In this document: piece by piece, positions 1-9,600 of the stretch
How positions within the stretch are numbered: position 1 is the stretch's first letter
Layout: every line of letters starts with the position of its first letter
Notes under the pieces: model-generated
What the model was told of the DNA's origin: nothing
Seen by the model: only the letters and a program-made list of their open reading frames with translations
The model's database searches: none
Assembly: GCA_964516435.1 (NCBI GenBank)
Contig: CAZEZP010000065.1
Location: 15,026-79,025 of the forward strand
Reading direction: 5' to 3'
From: HGW-17 sp964516435
Lineage (GTDB): Bacteria; Myxococcota_A; Polyangia; HGW-17
Length of the DNA: 64,000 nucleotides
Made by a program: the position numbers and the translations under genes

Positions 1-1
1 C

Positions 2-385
2 GTCGTTTCCGGAAGCGGTTCCGTCCCGGCTCCCGCGCCGTCGTCGCCTGCGGGAGACGTGACGCGGCAGTGGTGGTTCTGGACGGGCATTGCGGCCACG
101 TCGGTCTTCACCGTATCCGCCATCGTGACGGGGCTGCGCACGCTGGATTTGCAGGACCAGTGGGAGAGCACGGGAGATACGTCCATCCGGGACCGCGGGG
201 AGCGCTATCGCACGTGGACCGACGTGCTGGTCGCGGGAGCGCTGCTGTCGGGCATCGCCACAGGCGTGGCCATGTGGATGCATCCCGAACCGGCGGCTTC
301 CCCGGCCGCCGCGCCCCGCCCGGCCGCGTGGGGCCTGCAGATTTCTTCCCATGGCGCCGGCGTTTCACTGAGCATCCCCTTCTGA
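2..385 (+). CDS. C-terminal part of a membrane protein (5' end outside window)
   Basis: The frame is open from the first bases of the window, so only the last 127 residues are seen. It starts in a Pro/Ala/Ser-rich linker and continues into two hydrophobic segments, one beginning near WWFWTGIAA and one near VLVAGALLSGIATGVAMW, separated by a short charged loop. A further Pro/Ala-rich stretch follows. The end (GLQISSHGAGVSLSIPF) alternates polar and apolar residues and finishes in Phe. The layout of linker plus two helices resembles C-terminal anchors of myxobacterial TPR or PEGA-type proteins, but no domain is visible and the function is unknown. It converges on the hydrolase gene, with 67 bases between them. 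Confidence 0.6.
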   Translation, partial: VVSGSGSVPAPAPSSPAGDVTRQWWFWTGIAATSVFTVSAIVTGLRTLDLQDQWESTGDTSIRDRGERYRTWTDVLVAGALLSGIATGVAMWMHPEPAASPAAAPRPAAWGLQISSHGAGVSLSIPF

Positions 386-452
386 TCGCATCGATTCCTC
401 GGTTCGCCCGAACGTCGTTTCGCGGCGGCCGCATCCGGGATTTTCCAGAATT

Positions 453-1322
453 TCACTGGGACGGATTCGGACCGGCGAAATCGTGGTGCTCGAGGATTTC
501 CAGGATCGCACCGGGGTTTTCCAGCGGCACGAAGTGGCCCGCATCCACGGTCAGCGCAGACCCCTGCGGGAAGCGGGAAGACCAGGCCGCCGCCCGGACG
601 GAATCCGTCAGGCGGTCCATCCGGCCGGCCACGATGCGCACGGGCACCCGGATGCGGTCCAGATGGCGGCAGAACGCCTTCACCAGGCGCGCATCCATCT
701 CCTCGAAGACGCGCTGCAGCCGCTGGCGCGCCGATGCGCTGTTCTCGAATGGCCGCCAGAAGTCCCCGATGATGCTCTCGGCGTCCGCTCCCCTCTCCAG
801 GAATGCCAGGCGCATGTGCCTTTCCACGTGCGCCCGGGCGAGTCCCGTCCGGAACCAGGCTTCCCACCCCAGACGGGAGCGGGCCGCCCACAGGAACGGC
901 CGGGCGAGCGCATCCGGGAAGCCATCGGCGAGCACCGGGGAAACCAGCGTCAGATCCGCCACCAGCCCCGGCTTCTGGATGGCCAGCATCAGGGCCGGAA
1001 TGGCGCCGTGCGCATGCGCCACCACCGAAACGGGGCGCATGCCGCACTTGGCCAGGAGGAACTGCGTGAGAAACTCGTTCTGGCGCTCGAAGCCCATGTC
1101 CGTCTGTCCCGGGGATACGGTGTCCCCGAAACCTTCCATGTCCGGCGCCAGCAGATGCAGGCGGCCATTCGCGCCAGCATGCTCGAACAGCCGACTCCAG
1201 AGCATGCAGGAGGTGAAGAATCCATGCACAAAAATAATGGGATGCGTTCCGGGGGTCTCCAGGAAGGCCACCCTCGAGCCGGCCACCGTCTCGAATCGTC
1301 TCGCCAGTTTCATCGTCGCCAA
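453..1322 (-). CDS. alpha/beta-hydrolase fold protein lacking the nucleophile serine
   Basis: The 289-residue product has the order of a single-domain alpha/beta hydrolase: an HGFF oxyanion-hole motif near residue 33, a nucleophile elbow, an acid candidate in GRMDRLTD and the histidine in DAGHFVPLENP near the C-terminus. In the elbow the usual G-H-S-x-G reads A-H-A-H-G (residues 102-106), so the catalytic serine position is Ala104 (GCG codon at 1013-1011). No signal peptide is seen. The TTG start is chosen because AGGAGG lies 7 bases upstream; the first ATG is three codons further in. It is last in a minus-strand run, 24 bases after a lipoprotein gene. It may be a non-catalytic homologue, or use another nucleophile. 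Confidence 0.8.
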   Translation of the reverse strand: MATMKLARRFETVAGSRVAFLETPGTHPIIFVHGFFTSCMLWSRLFEHAGANGRLHLLAPDMEGFGDTVSPGQTDMGFERQNEFLTQFLLAKCGMRPVSVVAHAHGAIPALMLAIQKPGLVADLTLVSPVLADGFPDALARPFLWAARSRLGWEAWFRTGLARAHVERHMRLAFLERGADAESIIGDFWRPFENSASARQRLQRVFEEMDARLVKAFCRHLDRIRVPVRIVAGRMDRLTDSVRAAAWSSRFPQGSALTVDAGHFVPLENPGAILEILEHHDFAGPNPSQ

Positions 1323-1346
1323 TCTTCGGCCTCCTTGCGCCGCCGT

Positions 1347-2162
1347 TCAGTACAGCAGCGAGCGCAGGTGCGCCGACCCCCTGCGCACCCGGACGAGGAT
1401 ACCCTTGCCTTCGGCGGCGTCCGCCAGCGCGATCTTCGTGGTGTTCTTCACGTCAGGGGCCTCCAGGCGGATGCGGCCGGTGAAGCCCTCGATCACGTCC
1501 ACGACGACCGATCCGTCCTCCAGTTCCACCACGATGTCTTCCATGGGGTCTTTCATGCGCTGGCTGATTTCGATGCGCCCGGATTTCATGCGGATTTTTC
1601 CTCTCTGCAGGATGCTGCCGAAGTAGGCGGCGCCCCGGTCGAGGTCGCAATCGAATACGCCCTGGAACGCGCGCAGGGCCACGTCCACCGCACCGGTGGT
1701 CTTGAGAATGAGATCGCCCTGCATGCCCGCCGCGAGGAAGCGGCCGCCCGTCATGGCCACGCTCAGCGGAACCTGCTGGTTGAGGGGCACCAGGATCGTC
1801 AGATGCGAGAACACCTGTTCCCTTCCAGCGAGTTCAGGCAACTGCGGCTTGTAGGTGATGAGCCCGTCCTTGTCCATGACAGGCACCACCCCGATGCGGT
1901 CCAGCAGTTCCGCGGCGCGCTGCGAGCCGGCCGCATGCGCTTCCCGCTGGATCTGGAACACCGTCTTGTCCGGCATGGAGCCCTTCACGGTCACATCGCC
2001 AATGTTCTCCACCTTCAGGCGCAGGCGGATGTCCGGGGGCGTCAGGAAGGCGAACTGCGCCGGCTTTTCCGTCTTCTCCACCACCAGGGCCTTCTTTTCG
2101 CCCTGGCAGGCGAACAGGCCGGCAAGGAACGGAATCATCCAGAACCGCGAAAATTTCTTCAT
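1347..2162 (-). CDS. predicted lipoprotein, beta-rich
   Basis: The 271-residue product begins with MKKFSRFW, a hydrophobic core and a lipobox ending in LFAC (cysteine near residue 19), so it is likely an outer- or inner-membrane lipoprotein. The mature part is rich in alternating short strands (VENIGDVTVKGS, GGRFLAAGMQGDLILKTTGAVDVALRAFQG, MKSGRIEISQR), reminiscent of right-handed beta-helix or DUF4097-type putative adhesins. That match is by appearance only. The start was taken at 2162 because GGAG lies just upstream and the lipoprotein signal begins there; an in-frame opening further upstream overlaps the preceding gene and is rejected. It sits 14 bases after another lipoprotein gene in the same operon. 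Confidence 0.75.
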   Translation of the reverse strand: MKKFSRFWMIPFLAGLFACQGEKKALVVEKTEKPAQFAFLTPPDIRLRLKVENIGDVTVKGSMPDKTVFQIQREAHAAGSQRAAELLDRIGVVPVMDKDGLITYKPQLPELAGREQVFSHLTILVPLNQQVPLSVAMTGGRFLAAGMQGDLILKTTGAVDVALRAFQGVFDCDLDRGAAYFGSILQRGKIRMKSGRIEISQRMKDPMEDIVVELEDGSVVVDVIEGFTGRIRLEAPDVKNTTKIALADAAEGKGILVRVRRGSAHLRSLLY

Positions 2163-2176
2163 GCCGTCTCCTTCAT

Positions 2177-2854
2177 CTATGGATTCACGAATAGATTGGT
2201 GGTTTCCCACTTGAGGCCGCCCGCTCCCAGCGACGATGCCGCCCGCAGCCGGATGACGCGGGCGGTCTCCGGCAGCACTTCCCTCCCCTCCACGGTCCTG
2301 GGGAAACGCACCAGATACAGGCGGTGGAAAAAGCCGATATACGGAAACATGTCCCGATGGAGCTTGGAGATGGGCTCGATGACGCGGATTTCCATGGGCA
2401 GCACGGGCGGCGCCGAATCGACCTCCAGTGTCAGGCGCCACAGCGAGCGCTTCACGGTTTCGCCCGGCGCCGAGGCGGGATCGGGCGCGCCCTTTTCCAG
2501 GTCGTTCCAGGAATTGTCGCTGGAGACTGCCGCCACGATGAACTCCACGGCCGCATCCAGATCCTGCTGCTGGCGCGCCCACATGCGCATCTTTTCCGCC
2601 TCGGGGAGCCGGTACCAGCGCGAGAGGGCCACCGTGTAGGCCCAGCGGAATTCCCACGACAGCAGCGTGGCATGGATGTCCAGCGCGGTATCGAACTGCC
2701 GGATGATGCGGTAATGGCGGGTCCAGCGCTTGAGCACGTCGGGATAATCCCCGGCCTTGAACTGCACGGGCGTGCGTCCGATGTTGACGTACGCGCCCGA
2801 GGAGGAGCAGGCGGCGAGCCATCCCGTCAGCAGCAGGCAGGCGAGTCGCTTCAT
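2177..2854 (-). CDS. predicted lipoprotein of unknown function
   Basis: The 225-residue product has a textbook lipoprotein signal: MKRLACLLLTGW followed by LAAC, with Ser-Ser-Ser after the cysteine (residue 16), which favours outer-membrane sorting. The mature chain has an amphipathic helical region rich in Arg and Trp (residues about 35-100) and a beta-rich second half. No domain is recognised. The gene starts 5 bases after the pyrE stop and is followed by a second lipoprotein, so the two probably form a pair made from one message. The neighbouring pyrE gives no functional clue. Confidence 0.75.
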   Translation of the reverse strand: MKRLACLLLTGWLAACSSSGAYVNIGRTPVQFKAGDYPDVLKRWTRHYRIIRQFDTALDIHATLLSWEFRWAYTVALSRWYRLPEAEKMRMWARQQQDLDAAVEFIVAAVSSDNSWNDLEKGAPDPASAPGETVKRSLWRLTLEVDSAPPVLPMEIRVIEPISKLHRDMFPYIGFFHRLYLVRFPRTVEGREVLPETARVIRLRAASSLGAGGLKWETTNLFVNP

Positions 2855-2858
2855 GGCC

Positions 2859-3428
2859 TTACCGCGCCGCCCGGCCCGAACGGATGTCCGTGCGGGTGAA
2901 GATGGAAACGAAGGGGAGCCGGGCCCGCAGGGCGGCCGCCGCGTCGTTCTCCTCGCGATCCACCAGTGCGATCACGCCCAGCACGCGCAGTCCCTCGGCT
3001 TCGGCCGCGTCGATGGCCTTGAAGGTGGAGCCGCCCGTGGTCACCACGTCCTCGACCACCACCACCGGAGTTCCCGGCACCACGGGACCTTCCAGCAGTT
3101 TGCCCATGCCATGCGCCTTGGGTTCCTTGCGCAGGTAGAACGCGGTCAGGGGCTTGCCGCCGTCCAGGGCACTGGTGAGCGATACCGCGCTGGCGATCGG
3201 ACAGGCGCCGAGCACCACGCCACCCACGGCATCGGCTTCGGGAAAGCGCTCGCGGATCACGTCCAGAAATACGCGGCCCACGGCCGCATGCCCGTCGGGC
3301 CGCAGCACCGTCTGCCGGCAGTCGATGTAGAAATCGCTCTTTTTCCCGGAAGCCAGCGTGACTTCGCCTTCCATATAACTGTATTGCAGTAACAATTGCA
3401 ATAACTTTGTTTTATTTGATTCCATCAT
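2859..3428 (-). CDS. pyrE: orotate phosphoribosyltransferase
   Basis: PyrE transfers ribose 5-phosphate from PRPP to orotate to make orotidine 5'-phosphate in pyrimidine synthesis, in the cytoplasm. The 189-residue product has the expected length. It shows the substrate segment ASGKKSDFYIDCR near the N-terminus, the lysine-containing loop RKEPKAHG, and the type-I PRTase PRPP-binding motif VVVVEDVVTTGGS near residue 118. Two adjacent ATG codons (3428 and 3425) lie behind AGGTG; the first has the better spacing. The gene lies 25 bases after an aminotransferase gene and 4 bases before a lipoprotein gene, so it is probably read as part of a five-gene minus-strand message. Confidence 0.93.
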   Translation of the reverse strand: MMESNKTKLLQLLLQYSYMEGEVTLASGKKSDFYIDCRQTVLRPDGHAAVGRVFLDVIRERFPEADAVGGVVLGACPIASAVSLTSALDGGKPLTAFYLRKEPKAHGMGKLLEGPVVPGTPVVVVEDVVTTGGSTFKAIDAAEAEGLRVLGVIALVDREENDAAAALRARLPFVSIFTRTDIRSGRAAR

Positions 3429-3453
3429 GAAAGCACCTAAAATCAATTTTTTA

Positions 3454-4656
3454 TCAGTCTTTCGCTCCCGGATAGGCGCGGACGGCTTCTCCCAGGATTT
3501 CCATGGCCCGGCGGCAGTGTTCGCTCTGGAGTACGTAGGCCAGGCGGATTTCGCTCGTGCCAGCGCCCGGCGTGGCGTAGAAGCCGGCGCCCGGAGCCAC
3601 CATCACCGTCTCGCCGGCGCTGGAGAAGTCCGTAAGCAGCCAGCGGGCGAACGCGTCCCCGTCGTCTACGGGCAATTGCGCCATGATGTAGAAGGCACCG
3701 TGCGGCTTGCGGCACACCACGCCCGGGATGCGCATGAGACCCTCATAGATGGCGTCGCGGCGGGCCTGGTACTCCCTGCGCACATTCTCGTAGTAGCCGG
3801 CGTCCAGGTTGTACAGGGAAACGGCGGCCACCTGCTCGGCCGTGGCGGGGCACAGGCGCGCCTGGCCGAAGCGCAGGATGGACTGGAACAGTTCCGGGTT
3901 CTTGGTCACCAGGTTGCCCACGCGCGCGCCGCAGGCCGAGAAACGCTTGGAGATGGAATCGCACAGCAGGATGCGCTCGTATCCGCGCCCCAGGGCCAGC
4001 ATGGACGTGGGCGTTTCGCCGTCGTAGGCGAATTCGCGGTACACCTCGTCGGAGATCACGAACAGATCGTGCTCGATCGCGATGTCCAGCACCATCTCGA
4101 GTTCGCCGCGCGTGAGCACGGTGCCCGTGGGGTTGTTGGGAGAGCACACCAGGATCGCCCGGGTGCGGGGCGTGATCAGTTTTTCGATTTCTTCCCGGGC
4201 CGGCAGGTGGAAGCCGTTCTCAGCGCGCGTGGTGTAGGGCACGAGCTTCACGCCGGCGTAGATGGCGAAGCCGATGTAGTTCGTGTAGAAAGGCTCGAAC
4301 ACGATGACTTCGTCGCCGGGATTGGCCGTGGCCAGAAAGGCGAAGAACAGCGCTTCCGATCCGCCGATGGTGGCCATGACCTCGCTGGGCTCCACCGGGA
4401 GACCGAGCCGCTGGTAGTAGCCGGCCACCGCCTTCTGGAACTCTGGCAGCCCCTGCGACGGGCCGTAGCCGAGCACCGGGGGCAGATCGGAATTCAGGGC
4501 CTGGAAGAACACTTCCGGCGTGGGGATGTCGGGCTGCCCGATGTTGAGCTTGTAGATGTGGACGCCCCGTTTCCTGGCTTCCAGTTCCAGCGGCAGCAAC
4601 TTGCGGATGGGAGACGGCGGGATATCGATGGCGCGCTGTGAGAATTGCAGGGACAT
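3454..4656 (-). CDS. PLP-dependent class I/II aminotransferase (aspartate aminotransferase-like)
   Basis: The 400-residue protein is a fold-type I aminotransferase. Visible landmarks are NIGQPDIPTPE near residue 38, the PLP-phosphate segment GGSEALFFAF, the NNPTG motif, SDEVYREFAYD (Asp and Tyr contacting the PLP ring) and the Schiff-base lysine in SISKRFSACGARVGN (Lys237). A conserved Arg near the end (IRLAYV) fits alpha-carboxylate binding. The likely reaction is transamination with glutamate/2-oxoglutarate; the amino-acid specificity cannot be read from the sequence. The ATG at 4656 follows GGAGGA by 6 bases; a frame continuing upstream has no homologous look. A TTGCAC-17-TACTTC promoter lies about 75 bases upstream. 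It heads the operon that continues into pyrE. Confidence 0.9.
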   Translation of the reverse strand: MSLQFSQRAIDIPPSPIRKLLPLELEARKRGVHIYKLNIGQPDIPTPEVFFQALNSDLPPVLGYGPSQGLPEFQKAVAGYYQRLGLPVEPSEVMATIGGSEALFFAFLATANPGDEVIVFEPFYTNYIGFAIYAGVKLVPYTTRAENGFHLPAREEIEKLITPRTRAILVCSPNNPTGTVLTRGELEMVLDIAIEHDLFVISDEVYREFAYDGETPTSMLALGRGYERILLCDSISKRFSACGARVGNLVTKNPELFQSILRFGQARLCPATAEQVAAVSLYNLDAGYYENVRREYQARRDAIYEGLMRIPGVVCRKPHGAFYIMAQLPVDDGDAFARWLLTDFSSAGETVMVAPGAGFYATPGAGTSEIRLAYVLQSEHCRRAMEILGEAVRAYPGAKD

Positions 4657-4737
4657 GCGGATCCTCCGGTGGAAATTCGGTTGACGCCGCACGGGCCATG
4701 ACGGCGGATTCCCGGCGGCGCGGCTTGCCTCGCGCAA

Positions 4738-4766
4738 GAAGTACCCGACCCCCTGCTTTTGTGCAA
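4738..4766 (-). promoter_or_regulatory. sigma-70-type promoter for the aminotransferase-pyrE operon
   Basis: On the minus strand TTGCAC (4766-4761) is separated by 17 bases from TACTTC (4743-4738). This would start transcription near 4730, about 75 bases before the aminotransferase ATG. It is a pattern match only. The same TTGCAC -35 recurs before the gene at 20010. Confidence 0.45.
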
Positions 4767-4772
4767 GGGAAA

Positions 4773-4815
4773 CCATGCGTGAAACCGGGCGCCCGGTCAT
4801 GGAAATCACGCATGG
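4773..4815. repeat. nested inverted repeat in a divergent promoter region
   Basis: Outer arms CCATGCGTGA (4773-4782) and TCACGCATGG (4806-4815) are perfect 10-base complements. They enclose a perfect 14-base palindrome ACCGGGCGCCCGGT (4784-4797). The structure lies between the divergent aminotransferase and FG-GAP lipoprotein genes, just upstream of the minus-strand -35 box. It could be a double operator or an RNA hairpin on the plus-strand leader; no T-run follows, so it is unlikely to be a terminator. Confidence 0.7.
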
Positions 4816-4883
4816 CGAAAATGCCGATTCGTGATAGAAACGGCTCGGGACAGATTTCAACGATGGAAAGGAAGAATGCAGGC

Positions 4884-6485
4884 ATGAATCCTTCGCAGAT
4901 GAAAATGCACGTGGTCCTTTCATTTCTGGTCCTCCTTGCGTCCGCGTGGATGGGGTGCTCGGATTCCGGAGGAAAGCGCGGGCACGAACTGGGAGAGACG
5001 AATCCCACCTGCCAGGCGCAGGGTCCCGCGCGGCCCGTGCCGGAACCGGTCCTGGTGCGCACGTATCCCGCTTCGTGGGACGAGAACTGGTTCGGCTCGC
5101 CGGCCTTCGCGGATCTGGACGGCGACGGGAAGAACGAGGTGATCGCGGGTCGTCACAGCGTGCTGTACGTGTGGCCGGCCGAAGGCGACGTCCTGTGGCG
5201 GGCGCCCATGGGACAGGATGCCTCCAGTGCGGACGATCACGGGGAGGCCCGGCAGTACGCGGCGCCCGCCATCGGGGATTTCGATGGCGACGGGTTTCTG
5301 GAGATCGCGACCGCGTATTCGCATTTCGTGGCCGTATACAGGCATGATGGCACATTCGCTCCCGGCTGGCCGGTCTCTTTCGGCGACAGCGAGATCCGGT
5401 CCGTGGCGGCGGCGGATCTGGACCACGACGGCTTCTGGGAAATCGCGGCCGTCAAGACCTCCGATGGGCCGGTGACAGTGGTTTTCGACCACCAGGGGCG
5501 CATCCGGGACGGCTGGCCGCAGGTGGACTGCGAGAACTGCTATGACTACGGCGGCTACAACCAGAACATCGGGCTGGCGGATGTCGCGGGGGATGGCGAT
5601 CTGGAGGTGATTTCCACGTACGACTGCTCGTACATCGGCTTTTTCACGAAGGATGGAGACGCCCTGCCGGCGCATCCGGACCTGCACGGCGAAGCGATCC
5701 CGTCCGTGCCGATGTTCCACGACTGGGCGCTGCAGGTGCAGGGCTGGGGGCCCGATGGCGAGGACCGGGACGAGTTCACCGATTCGCCGCCCGTTTTCGG
5801 TGATGTGGACGGCGATGGAAGACTGGAAATAATTTTATACAGCGATCATGAGCGTGCCGGAGAGTACAAGAACCGTGGCAACTGCCTGTGGGTGCTTAAG
5901 GCGGATCTCTCCCGCGTGCCCGGCTTCGAATGGCCGATCTGCTCCGGCGGCCCGCTGTTCGAGGGGTACGAGGACAACATCGTGCAGGTGGCGCCGGTGC
6001 CGGCCGTGGCCGACATCCAGGGGGATCCGCGCCCGGAGATCATCGTGCCATCCTACGACGGGCTCATGCGCGCGTATGGTCCCGACGGCACGGAACTGTG
6101 GTCCTTGGAATTCGATGCTCCGGGCGGCTCCTTCATCGGGGCTTCCGGCGCGGTGGTGGCGGATCTCAACGGCGATGGCCGCCCGGAGGTGATCTTCACC
6201 ACGTATTCCATGGACGACGGCAAATCCCACCTGTACATCGTCTCCGCCGGCGGCACGGTGCTGCACCGGGTCCCCATCGCCAGGCGCGGCGCCATGAGCC
6301 CCCCGACCGTGGGCGACGTGGATGGCGATGGCCAACTGGACATCCTCCTCTCCCTCAAGGACACGCTGGGCGGTGGCGCCGGCGGCGTGCAACTATGGAC
6401 GGTTCCACAGGCCGGCACGTCCTGCGTCCTCTGGGCTACGGGCCGCGGCAACATGGCCCGCACGGGCACCGCCGAAATCCAGTGA
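4884..6485 (+). CDS. FG-GAP/VCBS repeat lipoprotein (beta-propeller)
   Basis: The product (533 residues from the chosen start) has an N-terminal hydrophobic signal ending in WMGCS, a weak lipobox, so it is probably lipidated or at least exported. The mature part carries about eight FG-GAP/VCBS-type calcium motifs spaced through the chain: DLDGDGKNE, DFDGDGFLE, DLDHDGFWE, DVAGDGDLE, DVDGDGRLE, DIQGDPRPE, DLNGDGRPE and DVDGDGQLD. Such repeats build an integrin-like beta-propeller used in extracellular binding. A final Cys-containing segment closes the propeller. The ATG at 4884 is preferred because AGGAAG lies 8 bases upstream; an in-frame ATG at 4863 would add seven residues. It is divergent from the aminotransferase and precedes a kinase gene; the ligand is unknown. 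Confidence 0.85.
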   Translation: MNPSQMKMHVVLSFLVLLASAWMGCSDSGGKRGHELGETNPTCQAQGPARPVPEPVLVRTYPASWDENWFGSPAFADLDGDGKNEVIAGRHSVLYVWPAEGDVLWRAPMGQDASSADDHGEARQYAAPAIGDFDGDGFLEIATAYSHFVAVYRHDGTFAPGWPVSFGDSEIRSVAAADLDHDGFWEIAAVKTSDGPVTVVFDHQGRIRDGWPQVDCENCYDYGGYNQNIGLADVAGDGDLEVISTYDCSYIGFFTKDGDALPAHPDLHGEAIPSVPMFHDWALQVQGWGPDGEDRDEFTDSPPVFGDVDGDGRLEIILYSDHERAGEYKNRGNCLWVLKADLSRVPGFEWPICSGGPLFEGYEDNIVQVAPVPAVADIQGDPRPEIIVPSYDGLMRAYGPDGTELWSLEFDAPGGSFIGASGAVVADLNGDGRPEVIFTTYSMDDGKSHLYIVSAGGTVLHRVPIARRGAMSPPTVGDVDGDGQLDILLSLKDTLGGGAGGVQLWTVPQAGTSCVLWATGRGNMARTGTAEIQ

Positions 6486-6648
6486 ATCGGGTTTCATGTT
6501 CAAAACAATCCCATGAATATCATTCATTTGCCGATTCTTCCTTTCCGGAGGGCAAACCGTCCTTTTCCATTCGCCCGAAATCGAATATCCTCGCGCCGTT
6601 TTCCCTGCACCCTGCGGGTGCTGGTTTCATTTCCAGACCGATGAAGTC

Positions 6649-9600
6649 ATGACCGAATCCGAATTCTTTTCCGGCAACGAGCGATTCGAACTGCTTTCCG
6701 TCCTGGGCAAGGGCGGCATGAGCATCGTGTACGAGGCCTATGACCGGCATCTGGGACGCAAGGTGGCGCTCAAGACCCTGTGTTCCCTGGGCGGCAACGA
6801 GTTGTACCGGCTCAAGACGGAATTCCGGGTCCTGCAGGAGATGGAGCACCCCAACCTCGTGTCGCTCGGGGAACTCTTCGAGGACAGGGGCCGCTGGTTC
6901 TTCACCATGGAACTGGTCCGGGGGGTGGACATCCTCACCTACGTGCGCGGTCTGGAACCGCCCGGCTTCTTTCCGTCGGACGCCGGCCGGTGCAAGGCGG
7001 CGGAGCGCAGGATGCCCTTCGACGAGGGGCGCCTGCGGGATGCCTTCTCCCAACTGGCGTCGGCGCTGGAGGTCATCCACTCGCACCAGCGGGTGCACCG
7101 GGACATCAAGCCGGCCAACATCCTCGTGCAGGCCGACGGGCGGCTGGTGCTGCTGGATTTCGGCCTGGTCACGCAGGTCGAGCCCGGCCTGCAGTCGGTG
7201 GATCATCAGATGCCCGTGGGAACCATCACGTACATGGCGCCCGAGCAGGCGGCTTCGATGGAAATCACGCCCAAGGCGGACTGGTACAGTTTCGGTGTGC
7301 TGCTCTTCGAGGCGCTGGCGGGCCGTCCGCCCTTCTCCGGCACGTACAACCAGTTGCTGCTGGCCAAGCGCTACAACGTGCCGCCCAATCCGCGGGACAT
7401 CGTCCCCGGCATTCCGGAGGACCTGGCCGACCTGGCCATGGCGCTCATGAGCTACAACGCGGCCGCCCGGCCCGGGGCCCGGGAAGTGCGCCGCGTGCTT
7501 AAGCGCGACGGGTTTCCCGTGGTGATCCCGGAAACCGCGGCCGAAACGCACGGCCCCATATTCATCGGGCGCGACCGGGAAATCGGAAGGATTCTCGAAA
7601 CCTTCCAGGAGGTCCGGGAGAACGGTTTCCGCGCACTCCTGGTGGAGGGCGCTTCGGGGCTTGGAAAAAGCGAACTGCTCCGGATGGCGGGACGCCTGAT
7701 CCTGGACGAGACGCCGGGAGCCATCGTGTTGTGGGGGCGCTGCAACGAGCGCGAATCCGTATCGTTCAAGGCCTTCGACGGAGTCGTGGACGCGCTCAGC
7801 CGAAACCTGCTGCGCCTGTCCGAGCGGGAACTGGGCCGCCTGACGCCCATGAACGTGGATCTGCTGACCCGCGTGTTCCCGGTACTCTCCTGCCTCAACG
7901 ATCCCGGCGCGCCCCTGTCCCGCCGGCCGCGCCAGGAATACGATCCGCAGGAGGTGCGCAGCCTCGCCTTCACGGCGCTGCGGGAGCACCTGTCGCTTCT
8001 GGCCGATCTGCACCCTGTGGTGGTCATCATCGACGACATCCAGTGGGCCGACAAGGACAGCATCCAGTTGCTGCGGGCGCTCACGCAGCCGCCGGACCCG
8101 CCCGCGATCCTGCTGGTCATGTCCATGCGCACGAATCCCGATGCGGAGAACGATTCCGATGCCGGGGAATGGCTTTCCCGCCTGCCCTTCCATCTGGAAA
8201 GGATGCAACTCGAACCCCTGCCGCCGGACGCTTCCTGCCAACTGGCGCAGGAACTGATGGAAGTGCTTCCCATTCCCCCGGGCGCACCCTTGCCAAAGCC
8301 GGAGCACATCGCGCTGGAGGCCGGCGGGCACCCGCTGTTCATCCAGGAACTGGTGCAGCACCTCACTGCGGCCGGCGGAAAGGGCACCCTGCAGGGACGG
8401 CTCAAGCTCGACGACGTACTCTGGGCGCGCGTGCGCCAACTGGAGCCCGAACTGGCCCATCTGGTCGAACTGGCCTGCGTTTCCTTCGGGCCGCTGCGCC
8501 AGGATGCGGCGGGATTCGCGATGGGCGTATCTCCGGCCGAGGTGTTCCGGATGGCCACGCGGCTGAAGATCCTGCGTCTGGTGCGCACCACGGGGCCCGG
8601 CGTCCAGGACGTGGTGGAGCCCTATCACGATCGGGTGCGCGAAGCCGTGCTCGCCCGCATGGATCCGGAGGTCAAGAAGACGTGGCACCGGGCGCTCGTG
8701 CGGGTGCTCAGTTCCGCGCGGCACGTGGAGCCGGAGCGGCTCGCGGAACACCTGGCCGCCATCGGCGAGCGGGAGGAAGCCGCGCGCATGTTCGTGGCGG
8801 CGGCCGATCACGCTGCGGAGAAACTGGCCTTCGACCGCGCCGCGGGGCTGTACGAGCGGGCCGTGCACCTGCTCGGGGAGAACCTGCCGGAGGATCATCC
8901 GCAGATCCGGGATCTCAACCTCAGGCTGGGCAATGCGCTGGCCAACGCGGGCCGCGGAAAGGAAGCCTCCCGTGCGTTGCTGGATGCCGTCCGCGGCGCG
9001 CGGGCCGCTGAGGCACTGGACATCAAGCGCCGGGCCGCCGAGCAGTTGATGTACTGCGGATTCATCGACGAGGGCCTGGCGGTGCTCGAGGAAGTGCTCC
9101 GGCTCATCGGGGAGCGCGTTCCGCGCACGGCCTTCGGGCGGCTCGTGGGTCTCATGTGGCAGCGCCTGATGCTGCGCCTGCGCGGCATTTCGTACCAGGA
9201 GCGCGACGAGACCCAGATTCCGCGCGTGGATCTGGTGCATACGGACATCCTCAAATCCCTGACCATGGGTGTGGGTGGCGCCAATGTGCTCCTGGCTTCC
9301 TATTCCTGCGTGCGCCTCCTGCGACAGGCCCTGCGCATCGGGGAAACGGCGCGCATCTTCTTCGGGCTGTGCATGGAGGCCAATCTCGTTTCGGCCAACA
9401 ATCCGGAATCCGCCTACCTGCGCCGGCTGATGGCCGAGTGCGAAAAGATTCAGAAGAACTGGAAGGGGCCGCGCCTCCCCTACATCGAGACGGCCTATTC
9501 GTTCGCCCACTTCATGCGGGGATCCTGGGCCGAGTCGCGCCGGTACACCCAGTCCGCCCTGCGCATCATCGACGAGCATGGCGGCATGTTCTGGGAACGC

